A stretch of 64,000 bases of DNA from assembly GCF_004349135.1 (NCBI RefSeq), contig NZ_SMFN01000002.1:124001-188000 (forward strand). Reading direction: 5' to 3'. Below the pieces are notes generated by a model. It saw nothing but the letters and a program-made list of their open reading frames with translations. It searched no databases and had not been told where the DNA came from. A program made the translations under genes and the position numbers. The stretch is from Flavobacterium sandaracinum. GTDB taxonomy: Bacteria; Bacteroidota; Bacteroidia; Flavobacteriales; Flavobacteriaceae. Positions 35,901 to 42,204 of the stretch are shown one piece after another; the stretch's first letter is position 1, and the number at the start of each line of letters is the position of its first letter.

Positions 35901-35954
35901 CTGCAACCACTCGATTGCCGCTTTTTGAACCGTTATCTCGATCATATCTTTCAT
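32952..35954 (-). CDS. hsdR: Type I restriction enzyme R subunit HsdR
   Basis: A 1000-residue DNA-translocating endonuclease. The N-terminal PD-(D/E)xK nuclease site has D135 (NRRMDLLIF) and E149-F-K151 (VIVFEFKN). The SF2 helicase motor shows Walker A TQGSGKS (291-297), DEAH at 400-403 (IIMADEAHRTQYG) and TGTPVDGKGAD, with the second RecA lobe near MWLTGFDAPCAHTMYVDK and QAIARVNRVF. The C-terminal third is the helical subunit that contacts HsdM/HsdS. All motor and nuclease residues are intact. Its ATG overlaps the hsdS stop by four bases (ATGA), so S and R are translationally coupled. There is no sign of decay. Confidence 0.97.
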   Translation of the reverse strand: MKDMIEITVQKAAIEWLQDLGYTRKEGNSLNRDLKKVVLEIELRSFLQKTYADVPATAINEAMAAFTQHLGMDTDHRNRDFHRKMTQGISVSWKDAQGKENAKHIYPINYAVPEQNSFICADEVSIVGKNNRRMDLLIFINGLPVIVFEFKNMFAHDVGVDNAHGQIGHCLLDIPQLFDYNALTIISDGREALHGMYNSSLKWFAPWKSVTGDTIERNTDLQLETLINGLFPKDILLNYLQNFIFHEDHNGKIIKKGAKYHQFWGINKAVTSAVANIKPNGDGRLGVIWHTQGSGKSISMAILTGILRQLPEMKNPTIVIQVDRSDLDQQLYESFVLCKDLVGDVQHADTTDELRTLLSNDGGGVIFTTIEKFRLKDLENGKEREHPVLSERYNLIIMADEAHRTQYGFNDGGFAQNIRRALPNASFIGFTGTPVDGKGADTELVFGKTIHTYDIKQAVEDGATVPIYYEPKMVPLNINAKYAAELDQVDEDEEESTHTVWAAIEDAAGSEDRVKTVAADILEHYNARIQTLDGKAMIVCMSRRNCVKMYDAITALEGCPEIAVIMTSNIGKDPVAWNEHVRTKDNMEAIKKRFRTPEDPLKMVIVRDMWLTGFDAPCAHTMYVDKIMKGHNLMQAIARVNRVFEDKPNGLVVDFIGISGFLAEATKKYTGSGGEGKPTIDMDVAVNLCLEQFVAVKELMPDFDIAVFNTMKESEKMKWSNNAVNDLLQSDAVTDAFLLEERKLTELVAMTNSDPRIWEIQEEIAIIQKMREVIRKIKSPPGPQRKKNDRIKDLISKSIESQKIVDLAAMYDLDKIDISIIDDRFQAMVKEKGGENIKVELLRRIINDELKVRMVKNIRKMTSLKEELEKVLSKYHKNSLDSIAAIKHLLDIATEFKNDDIRTKELGLTEDELAFYDLLSANEKIINQSGPIQDLVHRVVALVKKNLQLDWTKKEDARSAIRLAVKKELKGKVPFSELDNLLKEVLEQAEGQYKDWPLMG

Positions 35955-37144
35955 AGTATCTCTTGTACTAAATTTTCAACATCTTTTACTCGAACTTCGC
36001 CGCTGATGAGTTTGGGTAATAAGGTGTCGCGGAGAGTTGTGAGGGTTTGGTTTTCCATTGTATTTTTATAGACTATATTATAATAATTTTTAATCTCACT
36101 TATGATTTCTTGAAGCAAACTAAGATTATGTGGCAAAACTATTTTTAAACTATTTATATTATAAATTGGAAGTTTTGGTTGAGTAGATCCCACAGTTTTA
36201 CTTCTTATTTCGTCTTGACCATTAACTGATTTCAATTGTAAATATATTAATTCGGGTGAAAAACCATGATATGTCAGCGTAATCTTGACACAATTCTCAG
36301 TCAAACTACCACGGTTTAGATTCTCACCTACAATTGCTAAACTCCCAACAGTTCCTACGATAGTAAGCACAACATCATTAGTGCTAACGATATAATTTGA
36401 AATCAAACTAAAAACTTCATTAGGAACGTATTCCATTCCTTTATCGCTAAGATATGAATGATTAAAATCTCTTACACGAATATAAGGATGACTATTTGGC
36501 GTAATTTGCAATTGTGCTCCTTTTGGAAGTCTTTTTCCACCTTTAATTTTAGAAATATCCTCTAATCTCTTCACTTCCCAACCTTCAGGAATCATTCCCA
36601 AATCAGAGTCTATGAATTTCCCGTTTTGGAAAGGGCCAAAATCTACAAACCAATGTTTGTACAACGCCATCGCCATTTCTTCGAGGGTTTTGTTCATTTG
36701 TAGGTTCAGCTCTATTTTATCGTCTAAAGCAGAAAGGATGGAGGCAATGGCGATTTGTTCTGGTAATTCAGGTAATCGAATTTCTATTTTTTTTAAAAGT
36801 TCAGTCGTTAAACTGGGAATTGCAGAGCCAACATCCATCGAAGCAAAATCTAAAATCTTTAAATTGTAGAAAAGATATTTAGGAAATGCTACTTCTTCAT
36901 TTATTTTAGACCAAAATATCGTGTCAACCGACCAAAAAGGTTCGTTTAAATAGTAAATATTATTCAAAGAACCTTTTCGAGGAATCAGTATTGTTTCCTT
37001 GTCATAAAGGAATTGATTACCATATCTCATAATACCTCCAGTTCCATAAATAGGTATGTTACCGGCTTCTACTTTTTTATGGTCTTTACCATATTTAATT
37101 TCGAGAGCTTCGGAGAGTTTATATGTTTTCCAGTTTTCGGGCAT
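35951..37144 (-). CDS. hsdS: Type I restriction-modification specificity subunit HsdS
   Basis: A 397-residue protein with two target-recognition domains. TRD1 is about residues 1-130 (NWKTYKLSEALEIKYGKDHK), and the first conserved helix pair runs from LPELPEQIAIASILSALDDKIELNLQMNKTLEEMA to HWFVDFGPF. TRD2 is about 185-370 (GWEVKRLEDISKIKGGKRLPK onward), then the second conserved region (TLTTLRDTLLPKLISGEVRV). Both TRDs are full length, so an intact bipartite target is expected. The target sequence is unreadable from the protein alone. The upstream leader is a 694-bp repeat-rich gap that separates it from the AlbA-type gene. Confidence 0.96.
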   Translation of the reverse strand: MPENWKTYKLSEALEIKYGKDHKKVEAGNIPIYGTGGIMRYGNQFLYDKETILIPRKGSLNNIYYLNEPFWSVDTIFWSKINEEVAFPKYLFYNLKILDFASMDVGSAIPSLTTELLKKIEIRLPELPEQIAIASILSALDDKIELNLQMNKTLEEMAMALYKHWFVDFGPFQNGKFIDSDLGMIPEGWEVKRLEDISKIKGGKRLPKGAQLQITPNSHPYIRVRDFNHSYLSDKGMEYVPNEVFSLISNYIVSTNDVVLTIVGTVGSLAIVGENLNRGSLTENCVKITLTYHGFSPELIYLQLKSVNGQDEIRSKTVGSTQPKLPIYNINSLKIVLPHNLSLLQEIISEIKNYYNIVYKNTMENQTLTTLRDTLLPKLISGEVRVKDVENLVQEIL

Positions 37145-37170
37145 TTATATTTTTATTTTAGTGTGTTTTT

Positions 37171-37379
37171 ATTTTGGATTAAAGATAAGTTAATCCCTTG
37201 TAAACAATTCGATTTTGTGTTTTGTCATTTCGACGAAGGAGAAATCACATAACGTGAGCAACTGGCTGCGATTTCTCCTTCGTCGAAATGACAACACGGT
37301 AGCATTTAATTCTTAACTAAACGACATTGACTTTCGTTTTATTTTTGGATTAAAAATAAGTTAATCCCTTGTAAACAAT
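37171..37379. repeat. Pair of ~38-bp direct repeats upstream of hsdS
   Basis: The units at 37171-37208 and 37342-37379 share ATTTTGGATTAAA, ATAAGTTAATCCC and TTGTAAACAAT with one base inserted and one substitution, 171 bp apart. Each contains the palindrome GGATTAA-N7-TTAATCC (37176-37196 and 37347-37367). The REP-like palindrome at 37223-37293 sits between them. Confidence 0.75.
37223..37293. repeat. REP-like palindrome, copy 2 (24-bp arms), hsdS side
   Basis: The same perfect 24-bp arms as at 32803-32872, here 37223-37246 and 37270-37293, around a 23-base loop that is the reverse complement of the loop in copy 1 with a few changes. It lies 79 bp upstream of the hsdS start, so this pair encloses hsdR and hsdS. 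Confidence 0.85.
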
Positions 37380-37489
37380 GCAATTTTTTTTAGTCAGACA
37401 GTATTTTCTATTTTTGATACTAGATCAATACTAATACAAAATTAGTTGTGCTTTTTTTAGCTTCCAATTGATTCCTCTGCCTAATTTTG

Positions 37490-37602
37490 ATATAAAATTT
37501 GTTTTTGGCACAAGAGTTGTGCATTTGCAAAGTCATTTCCCTAGGGAAAAGGACCTGGTTCGTGAAAACGTACGCTACAGCACCGTAGTCTGTGGCTTTT
37601 TT
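37490..37602 (+). ncRNA. Candidate structured small RNA with intrinsic terminator
   Basis: Three hairpins follow in a row on the plus strand. The first is GCACAA-GAG-TTGTGC (37508-37522). The second is the perfect palindrome TTTCCCTAGGGAAA (37536-37549). The third is GCTACAG / CTGTGGC (37574-37580 / 37590-37596) followed at once by six T residues (37597-37602), a good intrinsic terminator. A TAATTTTG box, matching TAnnTTTG, lies at about 37480-37487, about the right distance upstream. There is no ORF and no + strand gene upstream that would need this terminator. Alternatives are a decayed RNA gene or an antisense leader. The limits are inferred. Confidence 0.45.
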
Positions 37603-37695
37603 ATTTTACCCTCTTATCATATTTGCCTTCATAGTATTTCTGGTTTCTCGTAATGACGGTTGGTGCGTTGGCTTGTGTTGTTCCTCTTATTTATC

Positions 37696-37733
37696 TGTTC
37701 ATGTTACATGAACATTTAAGAAAAATGAACATG
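37696..37733. promoter_or_regulatory. Candidate operator: 19-bp palindrome plus third half site
   Basis: TGTTCATGT-T-ACATGAACA (37696-37714) is a perfect 9-bp-arm palindrome. A further copy of the half, ATGAACATG (37725-37733), lies 10 bp on. It lies between the AlbA-type gene and hsdS, about 550 bp before the hsdS start. A regulator-binding site is inferred; the protein is unknown, with the HTH-bearing AlbA-type protein next door as an obvious candidate. Confidence 0.45.
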
Positions 37734-37838
37734 ATTACAATTTTAGGTATTTATTTAAAATTGTATTGCTTTTTATTTTAGTTCTTTTTGAGTTTAAAAT
37801 AAGCTTATTCATTGTGAATAAAGGGATTATGTTTTTTA

Positions 37839-39509
37839 TTAGTCATTTTTATTTTTCGTTTGTTTTTTTTTGACCAGATTGTATTTTCTGTTTTTTAAAC
37901 CACCAGACGTTATTAAATCTTCTGTTTTTACCAATGCATAAAGACATTTTTGAATGTCTTTTACTTCTACATCTTGTATATGACTCGAAATTTCAGTTTT
38001 AGAGTTCGCACCGTTATATCTAATAAATTCTAAAATTAGGTGCTTCAATTGTTCCTTATCAATAGTTTTTAATGAAGGTGTGATCTTCAATTTAGATTGT
38101 GAAAATAAAGTAGGATTAAGTAAATATTCAGTTCCTTTTTTAACTCCTCGAGTAATTAATATCGATTTTTCTAATAAAGAACCAATCCAATTTCGCATTC
38201 TATCTTCAGTAGAAAGTTGCAATTTTAGACTTAATTGGGGTGCGGTTATTTTCTTTTCAGCAGCAACAATACCAAGTACTGTGTATTCCTTTTGAGACAA
38301 TCTAAAATGTTGACTTACATATTCAATTATTTCTAAAGCTTCTTTGTTTACTATTCCAGAATAAATAGTGACACTAGTTTTATTAAAATTACTTTCGATT
38401 ATAGGTAATGGTTTTATATCTCTTGCTAATTTTTCGTATATTAAATCATAGCCTGAACCTTCTCCTTCCATTAAACCAAGATCGTGAAGTGTATTTATTA
38501 AATGAGGATTTCTTCGATGTCTTTCATGTAGGATATTGTCTTTTGTGATGCCTAGAGGTAATCCTCCTGGATTAGTTATTACCAATCTGTCAGGATATAC
38601 TTCAATGAAAATATCACCAGATATTGTAAAACGCTTATGAGCAATGGCATTAATTAATAACTCTCGAATAACTTCTTTGGGATAATTACGAATTTGTTTT
38701 CTAAATAGTCCATTTGAAATTTCAGTAGTATAGTTTAATTCTGTAGCCTCTTTTTCAATGTCTATTACCAATTGCTTTGGGTTGTGTATATGAAAGTGCC
38801 AATCTTTTTTTCTTATTTTTTCCTCAAAATCATTGTATACAATATATTGAACGGTTATTGGATAACTTAAATTTGCTCTTTGAGTAGTAGTTCCAAACCA
38901 AACTACACCTAAATTTGTTAAATATCCCTCAGAGGTAATCAATTGATAAAATTCTAATATTTCATCATTTGATTTTTCTTTAATAAAATTAGATACTATT
39001 TTTGACTTTTGGATGTCTTCGATAAAACTAGAAACCTCTGCAATATTTGAATTAATCCAACTAATTTTTTTTGTAGAAACTAATTCCCATTGAAAAGCAT
39101 TTTTTTCTGCAGCCAAGTTGGTTAATTCTTCTCCAGAGATAGGAACACTATTGTCAGTTATTCTAATCAATACTTTACCTGAAGAGGTTGTTGCTATCGT
39201 TCTAGATGATGGAAGAATTTTAAATTTAAAATATTGCCCTTCATTTTCATCATCAATAATAATAGGATTTACCAAAGCCACGGAGTCTGTTAAATCTCTT
39301 AGTCTAGAAATAACAAGATTTACTGCTTCAATTTTTATCTTTTGATTAGGATCAGGTTTTGTTGCTGCGTTTTCTATTCCCACTACAATTTCACCTCCTT
39401 GGGCATTGGCAAAAGAAACACAAGTTTCAGCAAGACTTTTTAAATCTGCAGTTTTTCCTATTACTTTTTTTAAACTTTTGTATTCAATATTAGCGTCTTC
39501 GATAGCCAT
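37839..39509 (-). CDS. AlbA/Schlafen-type ATP-binding protein inside the hsd locus
   Basis: A 556-residue protein. Residues about 8-120 match the AlbA_2 (Schlafen-like) domain: ANIEYKSLKKVIGKTADLKSLAETCVSFANAQGGEIVVGIEN. Residues about 280-375 carry a GHKL/HATPase_c_4-type core: ELLINAIAHKRF (N-box), then GLMEGEGSGYDLIYEKLARD (G-box). The C-terminal 180 residues look like two winged-helix units (YTVLGIVAAEKKITAPQLSLKL, and FIRYNGANSKTEISSHIQDVEV). Such proteins are known as regulators or helicase-like accessories, and similar genes often sit within type I loci ('R-linked' ORFs; established as a pattern). Its role here is unknown: regulation of hsd or a separate defence function. Confidence 0.88.
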   Translation of the reverse strand: MAIEDANIEYKSLKKVIGKTADLKSLAETCVSFANAQGGEIVVGIENAATKPDPNQKIKIEAVNLVISRLRDLTDSVALVNPIIIDDENEGQYFKFKILPSSRTIATTSSGKVLIRITDNSVPISGEELTNLAAEKNAFQWELVSTKKISWINSNIAEVSSFIEDIQKSKIVSNFIKEKSNDEILEFYQLITSEGYLTNLGVVWFGTTTQRANLSYPITVQYIVYNDFEEKIRKKDWHFHIHNPKQLVIDIEKEATELNYTTEISNGLFRKQIRNYPKEVIRELLINAIAHKRFTISGDIFIEVYPDRLVITNPGGLPLGITKDNILHERHRRNPHLINTLHDLGLMEGEGSGYDLIYEKLARDIKPLPIIESNFNKTSVTIYSGIVNKEALEIIEYVSQHFRLSQKEYTVLGIVAAEKKITAPQLSLKLQLSTEDRMRNWIGSLLEKSILITRGVKKGTEYLLNPTLFSQSKLKITPSLKTIDKEQLKHLILEFIRYNGANSKTEISSHIQDVEVKDIQKCLYALVKTEDLITSGGLKNRKYNLVKKKQTKNKND

Positions 39510-39586
39510 GCTCTGTCATTTAAAATTAATTTTCTGTTTCACAGATTTTACCTTGGATATAATACATCATGCAGTTTTTAAGAGTT

Positions 39587-39600
39587 CCGATAACTATCGG
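39587..39600. repeat. Short CCGATA-AC-TATCGG palindrome
   Basis: A perfect 6-bp-arm palindrome between the hsdM stop and the AlbA-type gene start. It is the same style as TCCCGAAGCTTCGGGA near 32655. It may be a minor REP class or a weak hairpin between the two cistrons. Confidence 0.4.
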
Positions 39601-39609
39601 GAGCCCAAA

Positions 39610-41268
39610 CTATAATTTTTCAAAATTAGCCACAATTTGTTTTTTCAATAATTCGCTTTTTTCAAACTGCGTCAAAAGGGTTGCTTTCAAACCTTCCATT
39701 TTATCCTCAAACAAAATCCCATCGTCTTCTTCGGCTTCGGTACCTACATAAATTCCGGGCGTTAGTTTGTAATCTTGTTTTTGTACCTCGGCAAGGGTGG
39801 CAGCTTTGCTAAAACCATCAACGTCTTTGTAGGTGTTCTCGACTCCGCTCTGCTTCTCGACTCCGCTCTGCTTCTCGACTCCGCTCTGCTTCTCGACTCC
39901 GCTCGAAGTGACAGAGCGCCAGTTGTGGTAGGTGTCGGCTATTTTGTTCACATCAGCATCGCTAAAAACGCGTAGTTTACGGCTGGTCATGGTTCCCATT
40001 TTGGAGGCATCCAAAAACAAAATTTCGTTGTTGCGCTCGCGGTGTTGGCCATCTTTACCATCTCGGTTTTTACTCAGGATAAACAAACAGGCAGGAATTC
40101 CTGTGGTTAAAAATAACTTATCGGGCATGCGCACAATACAATCGATCATGCTGTTGTCTACCATGTGCTGGCGTACGTTTTTCTCTCCTTTGGTATTTGA
40201 GGTCATGGCGCCGTTTGCCATTACAATACCAGCTGTTCCGGTGTCGCTGAGGTGGTGCCAGAAGGTTTGCATCCACATATAATTAGCAGAGCCATCGGTG
40301 GTAAATTCTTCTTTAGGACCAAACAAACGCGGGTCGCCTTCGGGTAAATCTTCAGGGTGCCAGTTGCTCACATTAAAGGGAGGATTGGCAATAATATAAT
40401 CGGCTTTTAGTTGCGGGAATTTATCATCGAGCAATGAATTACCCATTTTTATATCAAAGGATAAATCACGCAGCAAAAGGTTCATTAAACACAAACGCAG
40501 GGTTTGGGCTGTCATCTCTTGTCCGTAAATCGAGATGTCGTTTTTGTTTCCGCCGTGTTCGTTGATGAATTTTAAACTTTGTACAAACATACCGCCAGAG
40601 CCACAAGCGGGATCAAAGATGCGTCCTTTGTACGGTTCTAGAATTTCGACAAGCAAACGCACAATGCTTCCCGGCGTGAAGAACTGTCCGGCACCAGAAC
40701 CTTCGGCCATGGCAAAACGGCCTATGTAGAACTCATAAATTCGACCTAAAATATCACTTTCGGGATTTTCTTTTTCGGAGAATTTGGTGTGCGAAAGCAA
40801 GTTTATAATTCCAGCTGTTTGTTTTGCTGACAACTCCGAGCGCACAAAAATACGCGGTAATAAATTGTTTAATTGTGGGTTATGGTCGGTCAATAAATCC
40901 TGAATCACATCAAAGGCATCATCAATAATAACTTTGATATCGTCTTGTTCGGCATTGTCTTTCAGGTAGTTCCAAGAGGCTTTCTTAGGGACTACAAAAG
41001 TATTGCGCGAACGGTATTCGTCCCGGTCTTCGAGTACATAGTTGATTTCTTCTTTGTCCGAGGTGTAATAGTCTGATTTTGGGTCTTTTAGTAAGTCGGC
41101 AATTTCATCGTGTACGATGTCATACCGCTCGCTCAGGTGTTTTAAAAACACGAGAGGTAAGATGTAGTTTTTATAGTTGTTCTCGGATACGGCGCCTCTT
41201 AATTCGTTGGCGGCGTCCCAGAGTTCTTTTTCAAAATCGATGTCGGCTTTGGCAATGGTTTTTGACAT
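39610..41268 (-). CDS. hsdM: Type I DNA methyltransferase subunit HsdM
   Basis: A 552-residue N6-adenine methyltransferase. The HsdM N-terminal helical domain comes first (LWDAANELRGAVSENNYKNYILPLVFLKHLSERYD). The AdoMet motif I DPACGSGG is at 219-226 and catalytic NPPF at 295-298, with GQFFTPGSIVRLLVEIL before them. All catalytic motifs are intact. Near the C-terminus (about 455-477) a 6-residue unit SGVEKQ is repeated three times and followed by SGVEN, encoded by an 18-bp tandem repeat (39836-39912). It is the first gene of the locus (order M, AlbA-type, S, R). Confidence 0.96.
   Translation of the reverse strand: MSKTIAKADIDFEKELWDAANELRGAVSENNYKNYILPLVFLKHLSERYDIVHDEIADLLKDPKSDYYTSDKEEINYVLEDRDEYRSRNTFVVPKKASWNYLKDNAEQDDIKVIIDDAFDVIQDLLTDHNPQLNNLLPRIFVRSELSAKQTAGIINLLSHTKFSEKENPESDILGRIYEFYIGRFAMAEGSGAGQFFTPGSIVRLLVEILEPYKGRIFDPACGSGGMFVQSLKFINEHGGNKNDISIYGQEMTAQTLRLCLMNLLLRDLSFDIKMGNSLLDDKFPQLKADYIIANPPFNVSNWHPEDLPEGDPRLFGPKEEFTTDGSANYMWMQTFWHHLSDTGTAGIVMANGAMTSNTKGEKNVRQHMVDNSMIDCIVRMPDKLFLTTGIPACLFILSKNRDGKDGQHRERNNEILFLDASKMGTMTSRKLRVFSDADVNKIADTYHNWRSVTSSGVEKQSGVEKQSGVEKQSGVENTYKDVDGFSKAATLAEVQKQDYKLTPGIYVGTEAEEDDGILFEDKMEGLKATLLTQFEKSELLKKQIVANFEKL
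39836..39912. repeat. In-frame 18-bp tandem repeat inside hsdM
   Basis: TTCTCGACTCCGCTCTGC is present three times in succession (39836, 39854, 39872) and a fourth, diverged unit TTCTCGACTCCGCTCGAAG begins at 39890. It is read through in hsdM as SGVEKQ units. The TTCTCGA...CGAAGTGAC pattern is shared with the core of the MITE-like family-B element. Confidence 0.85.
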
Positions 41269-41859
41269 TATATTTTTTTATGCTTATGGATTAAAATGTA
41301 TGAGTCGTAAAAATAGGATATTTTGCACAATTTTATAGGTAAAATGTACTGCAAATTTAATTAGATCATAACAATTGGCTGGAGCGGAGCGTGATTTATT
41401 TTTTTAAAGGTATGGAATGGGTAAGTTGTTGACGAAAAGAATTGTGGTAGCTACTGCTAACTTGACTGTTATAAAGCGTTTGCGTGTGATTGATGCGTTT
41501 ACTTTTTATATTGGTCACAGCAATAGTTAAAACTATTCGCTGTAGTGCATGTAGCTTTAGCTTCTGCAACTATTTTCTACTACAAATTACACAAATAGCA
41601 CGAATTATTTTGTGAAAATGGGTGTAATTCGTAGTAAAATTTTAACCGTGCAGACTTTCAGTCTGCCAAAGCAAATCTGTGGACTTTCAGTACACAGTTG
41701 ATTATTTTATATTTTGATGCTAAAAACCATCATTAATATCACTTTTAACCAATAACGATGGCATTTACCCACATAAAGCACCAACTATTCGTTAATTATT
41801 AAATTTTGTTTATATTTGTTGGTAAATACCAACAGTAATACAATTTTAAACAGATAATA
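41269..41859. other. Palindrome-rich divergent region between hsdM and hipBA
   Basis: 591 bp with no gene. Inverted repeats occur at 41518-41542 (CAGCAATAGTT/AACTATT-CGCTG), 41578-41636 (TACTACAAATTACAC/GTGTAATTCGTAGTA, one mismatch), 41650-41666 (GCAGACT-TTC-AGTCTGC) and 41677-41697 (CTGTG/CACAG around a second ACT-TTC-AGT). The right end is the hipBA promoter-operator. The hsdM promoter should be near 41280-41350. Confidence 0.65.
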
Positions 41860-41875
41860 ATGGGAAATACCAACA
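41811..41875 (+). promoter_or_regulatory. hipBA promoter with overlapping operator
   Basis: The -7 box TATATTTG (41811-41818) matches TAnnTTTG. A perfect 8-bp-arm palindrome TGTTGGTA-AA-TACCAACA (41817-41834) overlaps its end and the probable transcription start. A third half site TACCAACA lies at 41868-41875, within the first codons of hipB. This is what autoregulation by HipB predicts. No good -33 TTTG is seen, so the promoter may depend on relief of repression or be weak. Confidence 0.65.
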
Positions 41876-42204
41876 CAGACTGGGTTGCCATGAGTGATAC
41901 TGCTATCGTGAGTAAGATGGGCGCATTCATAAAACAAGAGCGATTAAAGGGTAATAAGACTCAAGTGCAATTGGCAGATGCAGCTGGTGTCAATCGTTCG
42001 ACATTAAGCCAAATTGAAAATGGTGAAGCCATCACAATGCTGTCACTTATTCAAATTATGAGAGCTTTAAATATTTTACAGCTCCTTGAAGGGTTTACTA
42101 TGCAACACGAAGTGAGTCCACTGGAATTGGCAAAACAAGATAAACAAATGAGGCAACGCGCTAGAAATAGTGCTAGCGATAACACTAATAAATCCGACTG
42201 GTAA
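41860..42204 (+). CDS. hipB: HipB-type XRE antitoxin
   Basis: A 114-residue DNA-binding antitoxin. The helix-turn-helix is at about residues 37-75: GNKTQVQLADAAGVNRSTLSQIENGEAITMLSLIQIMRAL, a classical XRE motif. The C-terminal tail is acidic/polar and disordered, where HipB antitoxins hold the toxin. Starts are possible at 41860 (MGNTNTDW) or 41890 (MSDTAIVSK). The first keeps the operator half site in coding DNA; the second would place it in the leader. The stop overlaps the hipA ATG by one base, so translation is coupled. It is expected to repress its own promoter through TGTTGGTA/TACCAACA. Confidence 0.9.
   Translation: MGNTNTDWVAMSDTAIVSKMGAFIKQERLKGNKTQVQLADAAGVNRSTLSQIENGEAITMLSLIQIMRALNILQLLEGFTMQHEVSPLELAKQDKQMRQRARNSASDNTNKSDW

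Larger units (their letters stand above)
37145..37838. other. 694-bp regulatory/repeat region upstream of hsdS
   Basis: A gene-free space inside the hsd locus. It contains two direct repeats with GGATTAA-N7-TTAATCC palindromes (37171-37208, 37342-37379) flanking REP-like copy 2 (37223-37293), then a candidate structured small RNA (about 37490-37602, plus strand), and a 19-bp perfect palindrome with a third half site (37696-37733). Confidence 0.7.

Noticed and set aside
37500-37602. tmRNA, tRNA-like or known riboswitch
   Set aside because: No acceptor-like ends, tag ORF or T-arm consensus; kept only as an unnamed RNA candidate.
32304-41859. Integrative element carrying the defence genes
   Set aside because: No integrase, tRNA-borne attachment duplication or conjugation gene was seen; the tRNA-Arg at 43.7 kb shows no second 3' fragment in the window.
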